Shown: positions 1-8,634 of the stretch, in pieces
How positions within the stretch are numbered: position 1 is the stretch's first letter
How the letters are laid out: every line of letters begins with the position of its first letter
Assembly (NCBI RefSeq): GCF_014171475.1
Contig: NZ_CP048817.1
Coordinates: forward strand, 2,294,001 to 2,358,000
Source of the DNA: Sphingomonas sp. So64.6b
GTDB lineage: Bacteria; Pseudomonadota; Alphaproteobacteria; Sphingomonadales; Sphingomonadaceae
Direction of reading: 5' to 3'
DNA length: 64,000 nucleotides
Translations under genes and position numbers: made by a program
Notes under the pieces: model-generated
Told to the model about the DNA's origin: nothing
Seen by the model: only the letters and a program-made list of their open reading frames with translations
The model's database searches: none

Positions 1-1329
1 CGCGTGGTGTGGGAAGGCGGCAAGGCCCGGAGCGAGCGGTGGTGGCAGCCCGAAACGCTGCCGATCCTGAAACTGAAGACCGATCAGGATTATGAGGAGG
101 TCCTGCGCGCCACGCTCGACCAAGCCGTACGATGCCGGATCGGCGCGGATGAAAAGATCGGCGTCCAGCTGAGCGGCGGACTCGACAGCACCGCAGTGAC
201 CGCGATGGCCGCTCGCGCGCTGGACGAACAGGGACGCGGGCTCACCGCCTTCACCGCCGCCCCGGCGAAACCCGTCCAGATCGAAACCCGAAACCGTTTC
301 AGCGACGAATGGACCCATGCGGCGGCGCTGGCGGCGATGTATCCCAATATCGAACATGTCCGCATCGCGAATGACGAGATGCCGGTATTGGAGGCGGTGG
401 AAGGACGCGAAGGCGGGCAGGATTGGCCGATCCTGAATGCCAGCAACACCGTGTGGGTCGACGGCATCGACCGCGCGGCGCGAGATCGGCGGATCGACGT
501 GATGCTGATCGGTGCGATGGGCAATTTCACGATCAGCCATGACGGCATGGCCGCCTTTGGACAACAGTTGCGGCAGGGCCGGCTGTTGACCGCGCTGGAA
601 ACCGGAATGGCGATGCGGCGCAATGGCGGCCAGCGCTGGTTGAATCTGCTGAACCATGCGGCTGCGGCGTTGCTCCCCAACGCCGCGCTGCGCAGGCTTC
701 GCTCATTCGCCGGCAAGCGCGACATGGGGCTGTTCGACTATTCGATCGCCAGCCGCGCCTTCCTGAACGAGACCGGGACGGAGGACGACGCCAGAGCGGT
801 GGCCGGCAATCTCTACAATCTTGCCGGCGGCGATTCGCGCAAATTGCGACTGCTGGCGCTCGCGCGCTCCAGTCATCGTGGTCAACAATATTGGTCGTCA
901 CGCCGCCTTTATGGCCTCGACGTCCGCGATCCGACCGGCGATCGCCGCCTGATCGAGCTGGCGCTGATGATCCCCGACGAAAAATGGATGCGCGACGGTG
1001 TGCCACGCGCGCTGCTTCGCCACGCGATGGCCGGGCTGGTTCCCGATCTCATTTTGAACGAGCGCCGAAGAGGGCTGCAAGGGGCCGACTGGCAGCTTGG
1101 GTTCGAGGAGGCATTACCCGGCCTGAAAGCGGAACTCGGCAGGCTGCGCCACAGCCCGCTGGCGGCGCGCGCGCTCGATCTCGACCGGATGGAAAAGCTG
1201 CTTGAAGACTGGCCGGGGGCCTATGCGGCAAGTAGCGCGGATGACGCGAACACCGCCTATCTGCTCGCGGTGAGCCGGGGCATCACCGCCGGCCGTTTCA
1301 TCCGCCGGATGGAGGGCGGCAACCAGTGA
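1..1329 (+). CDS. Lasso-peptide cyclase (asparagine-synthase-like), 5' partial
   Basis: The reading frame is open at the first base of the window, so the N-terminus (normally a glutamine-amidotransferase-like domain) lies outside. The visible 442 codons are the ATP-dependent synthetase domain. The PP-loop SGGLDST lies near visible residues 57-63, and the conserved C-terminal half of the asparagine-synthase family follows (DPTGDRRLIEL near residue 308). In lasso-peptide loci this family (McjC/LarC type) adenylates an Asp or Glu side chain of the precursor and closes the macrolactam. The assignment as a lasso cyclase rather than a housekeeping asparagine synthetase rests on the neighbouring PqqD-like, HprK-like and sulfotransferase genes. 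The gene ends 4 bases before the stop of the convergent sulfotransferase. The precursor peptide, leader protease and exporter are not visible and may lie to the left. Confidence 0.75.
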   Translation, partial: RVVWEGGKARSERWWQPETLPILKLKTDQDYEEVLRATLDQAVRCRIGADEKIGVQLSGGLDSTAVTAMAARALDEQGRGLTAFTAAPAKPVQIETRNRFSDEWTHAAALAAMYPNIEHVRIANDEMPVLEAVEGREGGQDWPILNASNTVWVDGIDRAARDRRIDVMLIGAMGNFTISHDGMAAFGQQLRQGRLLTALETGMAMRRNGGQRWLNLLNHAAAALLPNAALRRLRSFAGKRDMGLFDYSIASRAFLNETGTEDDARAVAGNLYNLAGGDSRKLRLLALARSSHRGQQYWSSRRLYGLDVRDPTGDRRLIELALMIPDEKWMRDGVPRALLRHAMAGLVPDLILNERRRGLQGADWQLGFEEALPGLKAELGRLRHSPLAARALDLDRMEKLLEDWPGAYAASSADDANTAYLLAVSRGITAGRFIRRMEGGNQ

Positions 1330-1333
1330 ATAG

Positions 1334-2167
1334 TTACAGATAGCCGAGCCGGCGCATCGTCGCGCCATGATCGTCGGCGATTCGCGCGGCAACCGTTCCC
1401 GGCATCGCCTCACGCCAACCGCCTGCGCGCCCGGAGCGAAAAAATGGCGCATTCGACCCTCCAAGCCGCTCGGCGAATCCATCACGCGTCTCCTGCCTCA
1501 CAAGGACATCGAACGACGACGATTCAACCGCCCGCGCGATCGTCGCATCATCCTCCTTACGCCCGAGAAACCGCGCAGCGGCGGTGAACGACGCGACCGG
1601 ATCGGTGATCATATCCTCGTAACGTATCAGCCGGACCGGAAAATCAGATTGATCGAGCCAGCTCCGAACGTGCCCGCTCCAGGTCGATACGAACTGGTAG
1701 ATCTGCCGGTTCGAGTGCTTGCCGCTGGTACCCAGCGCGAAATCGGGATCGGCCATGTCGTCGACTATCCTGGCCAATGGTTTGCCGAAATGATGGACGC
1801 AGGACAGCGCCACATCACGTGGGTCACGCACGATCAGGATCGCCCGGTCGATAATGTCGGCGGGAAAGGGCGGCTCGGTCGCGCCGGGCGGGACCAGCCA
1901 GGCGTCATGCGCCTTGACCGGTGCGGCGAATTCGCCTGCCACCCTGCGGCTGATCCAAGGTCGCACCCGCGCGATCTCGGCATTGCTCAGGTCGCCTGTG
2001 TCCTCGTCGAGCACCAGATCGCATACTGCCCGGCTGCTCAGCGACGCCGGCGGCCCGAGTGCGTTGATGTCCGGGATGCTGCCGCCCGAGTCGAGGCTCG
2101 CGAGAAAGGCGCGGGTCCAGGTGTTGCCGGATTTTGGATAGGATGCGAGCAGGACGACCCCGCTCAC
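1334..2167 (-). CDS. Sulfotransferase (PAPS-dependent family)
   Basis: A 277-aa protein of the sulfotransferase superfamily. The N-terminal YPKSGNTW (residues about 9-16) is the 5'-phosphosulfate-binding loop, and IVRDPRDVALS (around residue 104) is the conserved 3'-phosphate-binding region. I chose the GTG at 2167-2165 because the PAPS loop must sit near the N-terminus and because this start overlaps the stop of the HprK-like gene as GTGA. A longer open frame reaches 2533 but reads through the kinase gene. As the last gene of a PqqD-HprK-sulfotransferase operon it may tailor a lasso peptide by sulfation. That substrate is inferred from context only; small-molecule sulfation is the alternative. 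Confidence 0.8.
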   Translation of the reverse strand: MSGVVLLASYPKSGNTWTRAFLASLDSGGSIPDINALGPPASLSSRAVCDLVLDEDTGDLSNAEIARVRPWISRRVAGEFAAPVKAHDAWLVPPGATEPPFPADIIDRAILIVRDPRDVALSCVHHFGKPLARIVDDMADPDFALGTSGKHSNRQIYQFVSTWSGHVRSWLDQSDFPVRLIRYEDMITDPVASFTAAARFLGRKEDDATIARAVESSSFDVLVRQETRDGFAERLGGSNAPFFRSGRAGGWREAMPGTVAARIADDHGATMRRLGYL

Positions 2168-3074
2168 GGCGCGACCAGCGCCTCGATCCGGTCGAGCCAT
2201 CCCTCGATCCGGTCGAATTCGAACCGGCGGCGCCAGCGATGAACCGGCACCGACCCGGCGATCGCAGCCTGCACCCCGAACAGTGCCGGCTTCCGCCCGA
2301 GCGCGGCCGCGACGGTCGGGCGGAAAATCTCCGCGCCAAGCGCACCGACGATCTCGGCCGGATTGGCCAGGCGTTCGAGCAATTCGTCCTCGCCATGCCC
2401 CGGCCGCGCGAGCAGCACGATCGCCCCGATCGGCACCGGCCGGGTCGGGAATCGGTCTGGTCGTGACGGTAATGATATTTCTGCTGGCCCGCGCGGTTGC
2501 GCTCAAGCCCGGCCGATTCGACTCCGACCGCATCGAGCGTGTCCTGCCATAGCTTCAGCCGGGGAAAGGCTGGCCGGACATAAGGCACGCCATCGATGAT
2601 CTCGATCGCGCAGACATCGTCCGCGATCAGCGGATGTCCGCGCCGCGCCAGATGTGCCGCGGTGGTCGATTTGCCCGCCCCCGACGGACCGGAAAAGACG
2701 ATCGCCTTGCCGCCGACCGCGACGCAGGATCCGTGCAACGGAAACAGGCTGCGGATATGGCAGAGATAGCCCAACACCGATCCAAGCAGGAACAGCCTCA
2801 CTTCAGCTTGCGACGCGCCCGCGCGCGGATCGACCATGACTTCGCCGGGGCCGTTGACGAAATACGTCGCCACCTCACTCAGGGTGAGCAGGCAGCGCCC
2901 GTCCTGCGATACCTGAAGGAACGGGCTGACATCGATCGCCCCATCGAGGCGTTCAGGGGTGGCGCCGAGGCGGATCACGATATCGACCGGCCGGTCATCG
3001 CCGTCCCATGGCACCAGTTCAGGCAAAGCGAGGTCGGATTGAACCCGCCAGCCGCAGAGATACAGGTCGCTCAC
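2164..3074 (-). pseudogene. HprK-like kinase of lasso locus, single frameshift
   Basis: From a GTG at 3074 the frame gives an N-terminal half typical of HPr-kinase-like proteins of lasso-peptide clusters, with a Walker A loop GPSGAGKST and the downstream region ending in QQKYHYR (near residue 206). From about 2455 homology continues in another frame (PVPIGAIVLLARPG) and ends at the stop 2164-2166. The full span is 911 nt, one base short of a multiple of three, which fits a 1-base deletion in the GC-rich stretch around 2440-2463. In frame, the product would be about 303 aa. Family members phosphorylate the C-terminal residue of some lasso peptides. A sequencing error is as likely as true inactivation, since both flanking genes look intact. 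The stop overlaps the sulfotransferase start. Confidence 0.7.
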
Positions 3075-3087
3075 GCCGGCGTAACGC

Positions 3088-3411
3088 TCAGACGCACAGG
3101 ATCATCTTCATGCCGGCCAGGCGATCGACAAAAGCCAGTAAATCCGCCTCGATCACCGTCGGGTCGCCTTGATAGGCGTCGATCAACGCATCGCGCAGCG
3201 CAACAACCGTCACCGGCTCGGCGATCCGTTCCCAGATCGCACTGCCGACCGAGTCGATTCCGATATAACTGCCCGCATCGATATCGAGCAGCACCTGACC
3301 GTCGCCGACTTTCGCCGCCAGAAAGCCGTCAGCCCGCTTAATCTCGCTCTGCAGATCGATCGTCATCCCGTGCCCCAAACCGCCGCCCATCGCGCTGCTT
3401 ACGGATCGCAC
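3088..3411 (-). CDS. PqqD-family protein (lasso leader-binding, B1-like)
   Basis: A small protein of the PqqD fold. The core reads DIDAGSYIGIDSVGSAIWE followed by a C-terminal helical part, as in PqqD-like RiPP recognition elements. Three starts are possible: GTG 3411 (107 aa), ATG 3390 and ATG 3366 (92 aa, MTIDLQ). The last gives the length usual for the family and is my preference, although the ribosome-binding site does not decide it. It is 13 bases upstream of the HprK-like gene, in the same direction. In lasso systems the PqqD domain binds the leader peptide and delivers it to the protease. The matching transglutaminase-like protease (B2) is not in the window. Confidence 0.75.
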   Translation of the reverse strand: MRSVSSAMGGGLGHGMTIDLQSEIKRADGFLAAKVGDGQVLLDIDAGSYIGIDSVGSAIWERIAEPVTVVALRDALIDAYQGDPTVIEADLLAFVDRLAGMKMILCV

Positions 3412-3514
3412 TTCACCTCGTCCAGAGTGGAAACGCCGGCATCATGCGACGCGCGCATGACAAATTCGTCATCGGCCCGCCATCTCCGCGTAACGCGTGC
3501 CTCGCTAGTCCGAC

Positions 3515-4279
3515 ATGATGTCGACATCCTTCCCCATTCGGCGACGCCGGTCGCCGCTGCGCTGGCTCCTTGCCGTGATCGGGTTCATCCTGGTCACGCT
3601 GGTCGTGGTCGCCTGGGCCGCGGGGTTCTTCGATCGCGATCCGGACCGGTTCTTCGCCAGCCCGGGCAATGGCCGCGTGCCGGTCGCCGCGCTTTATGTG
3701 TCGGGCGATATGGGGTTGCGTTTCGGCATGGGCAGCGGCGTGTCGCACGCGCTGGCCGAGCGGCATGTGCCGGTGCTCGCGATCAATTCACCCAGCGCCT
3801 TTGCGACGCATCGCAGCACGGCCGAGGTCGACACGATCGTCGCCACGGCGGTGCGCGATACGCTGACGCGGACCGGCGCCGACCGCATCGTCCTGATCGG
3901 CCAGTCGTTCGGCGCCGACATACTGGGCATCGGCGCGGCCGCGCTGCCGCCCGACCTGCGCGCCCATGTCGCGGGAATCGTGCTCGTCGTGCCGGGCCAG
4001 GGCGTCTATTTCCGCGCCGACCCGACCGGTTTCGCCTATCGCGGCACGCCCGATGCCGATCCGGTCGCGGCGGCAAAGAGCGTCGCCTGGGCGCCGATCT
4101 TCTGCATCCATGGCGAGCAGGAAACCGACAGCCTGTGCCCTAGCCTGAAAGGCACACGCGCCAAAGTGATCGCCCTGCCCGGCGGCCATTTCCTCCACCG
4201 TGACGAACAGCGGCTGATCGCCACGATTTTCGCCGCGCTCCGCCCTTATGTCCCGCAGATCAAGGAACTGCCGCAATGA
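3515..4279 (+). CDS. AcvB/VirJ-type lysyl-phosphatidylglycerol hydrolase
   Basis: 254 aa with an N-terminal arginine-rich stretch and one membrane segment or uncleaved signal (about residues 16-37), then an alpha/beta-hydrolase domain. VSGDMGLRF near the start of the domain is the family's SGDGG-type loop, GQSFGAD holds the nucleophilic serine, and GGHFLHRD near the C-terminus holds the catalytic histidine. The family (AcvB in Agrobacterium, AtvA in Rhizobium) is periplasmic and hydrolyses lysyl-phosphatidylglycerol made by LpiA/MprF. That matches the MprF-like gene two positions downstream. The stop overlaps the next start as ATGA (4276-4279), so the genes are translationally coupled. Start ATG 3515 or 3518. 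Confidence 0.85.
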   Translation: MMSTSFPIRRRRSPLRWLLAVIGFILVTLVVVAWAAGFFDRDPDRFFASPGNGRVPVAALYVSGDMGLRFGMGSGVSHALAERHVPVLAINSPSAFATHRSTAEVDTIVATAVRDTLTRTGADRIVLIGQSFGADILGIGAAALPPDLRAHVAGIVLVVPGQGVYFRADPTGFAYRGTPDADPVAAAKSVAWAPIFCIHGEQETDSLCPSLKGTRAKVIALPGGHFLHRDEQRLIATIFAALRPYVPQIKELPQ

Positions 4280-4707
4280 CCCGTCCCGGCCGCCTCGCAC
4301 CGTTGCTCGCGGCACTCCTCACGCCGCTCATGGCGCTGCCCGCCATCGCCAGGCCAGTCGCGGTGACCGCGCCGCCACCGATCATCGGGCTGTGGCATAA
4401 TCCGATGGGCACGATCCAGGTCCGCACGATGAACTGCAATGGCGAGCTGTGCGGGACGATCGCCCATGCGACCCCAGCGGCGGAGCAGGATGCACGCGAG
4501 TCCGGCGTCACTCAGCTGGTCGGGCTGCAATTGCTTTCCGGTTACCGGGAGACCGCGCCGGGCAAATGGTCGGGGACGGTGTTCGTGCCCGATATGGGCC
4601 GCCGCTTTTCGTCAAGGATCGTCCAGACATCGCCCGACACGCTCAAGATCTCGGGCTGTCTGATCGGAGGATGGTTTTGCAAATCGCAGATATGGACGCG
4701 CGTCTGA
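4276..4707 (+). CDS. DUF2147 secreted protein
   Basis: 143 aa with a cleavable signal peptide (hydrophobic core about residues 10-25, ending near AIA-RP). The rest is a single DUF2147 domain: GLWHNPMG near its start, a Cys pair in NCNGELCG, and the closing motif KISGCLIGGWFCKSQIWTRV, which is characteristic of the family. The function of DUF2147 is unknown; these are small beta-rich periplasmic proteins. It sits between the hydrolase and the synthase of lysyl-phosphatidylglycerol and overlaps both (4 bases upstream, 16 bases downstream). A role in the same envelope process is therefore a reasonable inference, not shown by sequence. Confidence 0.85.
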   Translation: MTRPGRLAPLLAALLTPLMALPAIARPVAVTAPPPIIGLWHNPMGTIQVRTMNCNGELCGTIAHATPAAEQDARESGVTQLVGLQLLSGYRETAPGKWSGTVFVPDMGRRFSSRIVQTSPDTLKISGCLIGGWFCKSQIWTRV

Positions 4708-7265
4708 TCCGGCGCGACCGGATCGGCGACGCCATCGCCTGGGGCCGATCGCACCGCCGCCCGTTGATCGCGCTTGCCATATTGGCGGTCGCGCTGCTCG
4801 GGTTCGAGGCGCTGCACGCGATCCTGGGCGAAGTGCGGTTGAAGGACGTACGGCGCGCGTTGCACGAGATTCCGCAGGGGCGTATCGCCGCGGCGATCGC
4901 GCTGACCGCGCTGAGTTACTTCGCGCTGACGCTGAGCGAGGCGCTGTCGCTGCGTGCGATCGGCGCGCGGCTGCCGTGGCGCACCGCGGCGCTCGCTTCG
5001 TTCACCAGCTATGCGATCAGCCATAATTTCGGGTTGAGCCTGCTCACCGGCGGATCGGCGCGGTATCGCGTCTATGCCTCGGCGGGGCTCGACCTGGGCG
5101 ATGTCGCTCGGGTAGGGCTGCTGTCCTCGGCCGGCTTCTGGGCGGCGCTGTCGGGGATCATCGCGCTGGCGCTGTTGAGCGGGAACGCGCCGATCGCGAT
5201 CGGGCCGGCATATTTGCCGGTCATCGGGCAGCGCGTGATCGGCCTTGTCATCGTTGCGCTGCTCGCGACGCTGTTCGCGGCGCGGCATCGCGGCGTCGAA
5301 CGGATCGGCATCGGGCGCTTCACCTTGCCCGTACCGCCGGTACGCATCATGGCGGCGCAGCTCGGCGTCGCCGCGCTCGACCTTGCCGCCGCGGCCGCCG
5401 CGCTGTTCGTGCTGTTGCCGCAATCGGGGCCACAAAGCTTCGCCCTGTTCTTCTTCGCTTATACGCTCGCGGTGACCGCCTCGGCCGTCTCGCACGTGCC
5501 CGGCGGGATCGGGGTGTTCGAACTGGTCATCCTGGCGATCCTGCCCGCCGCGGGCGGCGAGGCATTTGCCGCGTTGCTGCTTTACCGGCTGATCTATTAC
5601 GTCCTGCCGCTGATCGTCGCGGCGGTCTTGCTCGCCTCGGTCGAGGGGCACCGGTTGCGCCGCCCGATTTCGCTTGGCCTGTCGCTGGTCGAGCGCACCA
5701 GCCATTTCCTCGCGCCGCCACTGATCGCGCTGCTGGTGTTTGTCGGCGGGTTGATCCTGCTCGTGTCGGGCGCTTTGCCGGCGGTGCATTGGCGAATCAA
5801 CTGGCTGGCCGATGTCGTGCCGCTGCCGTTCGTCGAAGCGTCGCACTTCGCCGCGAGCATGGCGGGCACCGCGTTGCTGCTGATCGCGCCGGCGATCAAT
5901 GCGCGGTTGCGCAGCGGCTTCCTTGCCGCGCGGCTGTTGCTTGCCGGCGGCATCGTCTTCTCGCTGCTCAAGGGCTTCGACTATGAAGAGGCCGTGCTGC
6001 TTGGGGTGATCGCCGCGCTGCTGCAATATTGCCGCCCGGCCTTTTACCGCCGCGCCGGCATGCTCGACGCGCCGCTGCAGCGCACCTGGTTCGCCGCCGC
6101 CGCGATCGCCATCGCGCTCAGCCTGTGGGCGGGATTCTTCGCCTACAAGCACGTGCCGTACAGCGACGATCTGTGGTGGGCGTTCGCATGGCGGGGCAAC
6201 GCGCCGCGCTTCCTGCGCGCCAGCCTGGGTGCGGCGATGCTGCTCGGCGCAGTGGCGGGCTGGCGGCTGCTCTCCGCGCCGGTTCGCCCGGCGGGGGACG
6301 ATACCCTGCCGCCCGCAGTCGCCGACGCCGCGATCGCCGTGTCGGAGCGTGCCGACGCCGCGCTCGCTTTCACCGGCGACAAGCAGTTCATCGTCTCAGG
6401 CTCGGCGGACGCGTTCCTGATGTACCGCGTGCAGGGCCGCACCTGGGTGGTGATGGGCGATCCGGTCGGGCCGAGCGCCGCCTGGTCGGAGCTGGTGTGG
6501 CGGCTGCGCGGGCTGTGCGACACCGCGCATGGCCGGCTCTGTTTTTATCAGGCGAGCGACGACCTGTTGCCGCTGCTGATCGAAATGGGGCTGCAGGTGA
6601 TGAAATATGGCGAGGAGGCACATGTCGATCTCGCAACCTTCACGCTGGATGGTCCGGCCGCCAGATCGCTCCGTCATTCAGTGCGCAAGGCGGAGAGCGC
6701 CGGGCTGGCCTTTGACATCGTCCCGAGGGCCGCGGTGCCCGGCATCGGGCCGCAGCTCCATCAGGTGTCCGACGCCTGGCTGCGCAACAAGGCCGGTGGC
6801 GAGAAATGCTTCAGCATCGGCCGCTTCGACGCGGATTATATCAGCCGCTTCGATTGTGCCGTGCTGCGCCACGAGGGGCGAATCGTCGCCTTCGCCAATA
6901 TCTGGACGACGCACAGCCGCACCGAGCTGTCGGTCGACCTGATGCGGCATTTGCCCGATACACCCTATGGCGCGATGGACCTGCTGTTCGTGCGGTTGAT
7001 GCAATGGGGTGCGGCGAACGGCTATGCCCGCTTCAACCTCGGCATGGCGCCCCTGTCGGGCCTGACCGGACGACGCCTCGCCCCGCTCTGGTCGCGCATC
7101 GGCCATGCGATCTACGGCCATGGCGAGGCGCTGTACGGTTTTTCCGGGCTGCGTTCGTTCAAGGCGAAGTTCCGGCCGGACTGGGTTCCGCGCTATGTTG
7201 CGACCACCCCCGGCCTCGCCGCGCCGCGCGCGATGATGGATCTTGTGGCGCTGATCGGTGGATAG
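4692..7265 (+). CDS. mprF: MprF/LpiA phosphatidylglycerol lysyltransferase
   Basis: About 857 aa from ATG 4692. An alternative TTG at 4677 lies 6 bases after a GGAGG and may be the real start; the longer open frame from 4449 is an overlap with the previous gene. The N-terminal ~470 residues are a run of hydrophobic helices (flippase domain), with the SHNFG and GGSARYR motifs seen in MprF proteins. The C-terminal ~330 residues are the GNAT-like synthase domain, e.g. FTGDKQF, WVVMGDPVGP and RHSVRKAE. The enzyme transfers lysine from Lys-tRNA to phosphatidylglycerol in the inner membrane and flips the product, giving resistance to cationic peptides and acid. It pairs functionally with the AcvB-type hydrolase upstream, as in the rhizobial lpiA-atvA operon. 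Confidence 0.9.
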   Translation: MDARLIRRDRIGDAIAWGRSHRRPLIALAILAVALLGFEALHAILGEVRLKDVRRALHEIPQGRIAAAIALTALSYFALTLSEALSLRAIGARLPWRTAALASFTSYAISHNFGLSLLTGGSARYRVYASAGLDLGDVARVGLLSSAGFWAALSGIIALALLSGNAPIAIGPAYLPVIGQRVIGLVIVALLATLFAARHRGVERIGIGRFTLPVPPVRIMAAQLGVAALDLAAAAAALFVLLPQSGPQSFALFFFAYTLAVTASAVSHVPGGIGVFELVILAILPAAGGEAFAALLLYRLIYYVLPLIVAAVLLASVEGHRLRRPISLGLSLVERTSHFLAPPLIALLVFVGGLILLVSGALPAVHWRINWLADVVPLPFVEASHFAASMAGTALLLIAPAINARLRSGFLAARLLLAGGIVFSLLKGFDYEEAVLLGVIAALLQYCRPAFYRRAGMLDAPLQRTWFAAAAIAIALSLWAGFFAYKHVPYSDDLWWAFAWRGNAPRFLRASLGAAMLLGAVAGWRLLSAPVRPAGDDTLPPAVADAAIAVSERADAALAFTGDKQFIVSGSADAFLMYRVQGRTWVVMGDPVGPSAAWSELVWRLRGLCDTAHGRLCFYQASDDLLPLLIEMGLQVMKYGEEAHVDLATFTLDGPAARSLRHSVRKAESAGLAFDIVPRAAVPGIGPQLHQVSDAWLRNKAGGEKCFSIGRFDADYISRFDCAVLRHEGRIVAFANIWTTHSRTELSVDLMRHLPDTPYGAMDLLFVRLMQWGAANGYARFNLGMAPLSGLTGRRLAPLWSRIGHAIYGHGEALYGFSGLRSFKAKFRPDWVPRYVATTPGLAAPRAMMDLVALIGG

Positions 7266-7293
7266 TGCCGCGCCGGCCCCGTGACCCCGCGCC

Positions 7294-7322
7294 TTGACGT
7301 CTTCACGCCCCCGCCGTATCAG
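7294..7322 (+). promoter_or_regulatory. Sigma-70-type promoter of the tRNA-Glu gene
   Basis: A -35 box TTGACG (7294-7299), a 17-base spacer and a -10 box TATCAG (7317-7322) lie 18 bases before the tRNA 5' end. Spacing and distance fit a housekeeping promoter. Confidence 0.7.
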
Positions 7323-7340
7323 CCGCGCCTCTGGCTCGAC

Positions 7341-7415
7341 GGCCCCTTCGTCTAGCGGTTAGGACGTCGCCCTCTCACGGCGAAAACACGAGTTCGATTC
7401 TCGTAGGGGTCACCA
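7341..7415 (+). tRNA. tRNA-Glu (anticodon CTC)
   Basis: A 75-base cloverleaf. The acceptor stem GGCCCCT pairs with AGGGGTC (one G-U), and the discriminator A is followed by an encoded CCA. The anticodon stem TCGCC/GGCGA encloses the loop CTCTCAC with anticodon CTC, reading GAG. The T-arm contains GTTCGATTC. Its 3' 44 bases, from the anticodon loop through CCA, are duplicated at 29566-29609, marking it as the island's integration target. The tRNA copy here is complete, so integration did not destroy the gene. Confidence 0.95.
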
Positions 7416-7416
7416 G
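7372..7416 (+). repeat. attL: 45-bp direct repeat within tRNA-Glu
   Basis: This is identical to 29566-29610. It runs from the anticodon loop of the tRNA to one base past CCA. After one mismatch a further 7 bases (GATTTCA) are also shared, so the crossover region may be slightly longer. Confidence 0.92.
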
Positions 7417-8025
7417 CGATTTCAATCGCTTGGCTGCCGGATAGCTGCGCAATTGCGCATCTTACTGCAGATTTACTGCAAAACCGTGGCTGGAAATCGG
7501 CGGATTTTCACGGATTGTTCAGGACAGCAGCCGGGTAGGCTGGCTCGTCGCCAACTCGCGACCAATGTCTGATTCGTGTCCAATTGCAGTCGTTCCAGCC
7601 CCGTCGGCAGAAACCGACAGCGGACGCGTGCTCGGGCTATCGATCATCTCCTATGCGGCAATGCGAAGTGGGGGCCCGCTGGAATTCTCCGGCGACGCCG
7701 ACGCGCGCGGCGGTGTCTTTCCCGCCGCTATAGAAGACGCCCGCCGTCAGCGCGAAGGTGGCGGTCGGTGTTGAAGCGATGCTCGAGCGAGGCGCTGACA
7801 GCTACTTCGCGGCGATAGATCGCAGTGTTCGCGGCCTAGCTGGTCCGACCGGGACCTGAGAGCATCGGTGCTGGCGCCAGCGTCACCGCAGCGGCAATCC
7901 TCCGGCGCGCTTCGGGGCGACTGGCGTTGGCGAGGTCGAACAGGGTCGCTTGGCCATTCTGCAGATTCTCACCCTTCTGGCAAATTGTAGCGGTGCTCGT
8001 TAGCAACGGTCTCGAAGGGGTGGCC
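7417..8025. other. Island left-end region, no intact gene
   Basis: About 600 bases between attL and the first island gene. Apart from the 7462-7490 repeat I see no convincing gene. Short open frames at 7565-7774 and 7576-7818 lack family features. The minus strand near 7680-7790 reads TAGVFYSGGKDTAARVGVAG, faintly like the end of an outer-membrane beta-barrel or YadA-type anchor, but it is too short to call. Confidence 0.5.
7462..7490 (+). repeat. Candidate integrase arm site, left copy
   Basis: A 29-base stretch containing two TTACTGCA units (spaced TTACTGCAGATTTACTGCA) recurs in the same orientation at 29434-29462 with two mismatches. It lies 46 bases inside attL. Such repeated sites just inside the ends of an integrase-driven element fit arm-type recognition sites. 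The alternative is a relic of the leader of an earlier, lost integrase gene at this tRNA. Confidence 0.5.
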
Positions 8026-8634
8026 ATGGCTGATATTCAATGGGTGCAGGTAATCGCTGGCGTGGTTGGCGGCGGTGCCGCAGGAGCTATAATCACTGCA
8101 ATTGCTACGACGTATCGAAATCGTATTCAGCCGGTTAGATATCGCCTCGAATTGAAAGAGCTTTTTGGCGGTGTGTCTGCCGGGCCATCGGCAAGCGTCC
8201 AAGTGATGCTGAGCGACAAGGGGGCGGTTCAGGCTTTCGGTAACTTGCATCAAGTGACCTTGGACATCAGCAACCGCGGCAATATCGATCGTGCCAATTT
8301 CAAGTTTAGCTTGGGTTTTCCGGCCGGGACCAAGATCGTGATGCTCGATGCTCGTGATACTGACCGAAATCACAAATTCGTGTCGCGCACAGATGTCTCC
8401 GCCATCTCGCCGGTGGATGCATTGGATTTTGAGGTTAAGCCTTTCAACCGCGGCAATGTTTACGAGATTATTGCGTACGTAGCTGATGCGACCGACCTGA
8501 GTGCGGCAGATATTGAGCTCACTAGCCCGGCGCCCGTTTCCTTCGTTTCTTCACCCTCAACGGCCGAACTCGTGGCGGGGCTCAAACCGGCGGTAGAGAT
8601 CGGCCTCTTCGGAGCGAAACTGACGTTCAAGTAG
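8026..8634 (+). CDS. Membrane-anchored protein of unknown function
   Basis: 202 aa from ATG 8026, which follows GAAGGGG at a good distance; the open frame extends to 7927 but without a supported start. Residues about 8-28 form one glycine/alanine-rich transmembrane helix (VVGGGAAGAIITAIATTY). The remainder is soluble and beta-rich, with alternating hydrophobic pattern around VTLDISNRGNIDRANFKFSL, resembling an Ig-like or CARDB-like fold. I do not recognise the family. It is the first gene inside the island, alone on the plus strand, and is AT-richer than its core-genome neighbours, which fits horizontal origin. No link to the defence genes can be shown. Confidence 0.6.
   Translation: MADIQWVQVIAGVVGGGAAGAIITAIATTYRNRIQPVRYRLELKELFGGVSAGPSASVQVMLSDKGAVQAFGNLHQVTLDISNRGNIDRANFKFSLGFPAGTKIVMLDARDTDRNHKFVSRTDVSAISPVDALDFEVKPFNRGNVYEIIAYVADATDLSAADIELTSPAPVSFVSSPSTAELVAGLKPAVEIGLFGAKLTFK

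Noticed and set aside
3413..3766. Lasso precursor peptide upstream of the PqqD-like gene
   Set aside because: The minus-strand frame here is antisense to the AcvB-type gene and shows no leader/core pattern with the expected Thr and ring Gly/Asp spacing.
4542..6152. 536-codon minus-strand open frame
   Set aside because: It is antisense to mprF and consists of Arg/Gln/Asp-rich low-complexity sequence typical of a shadow frame.
7680..7790. YadA-like outer-membrane anchor fragment
   Set aside because: A short minus-strand stretch looks vaguely like a beta-strand end, but it is too short and lacks a continuous frame.
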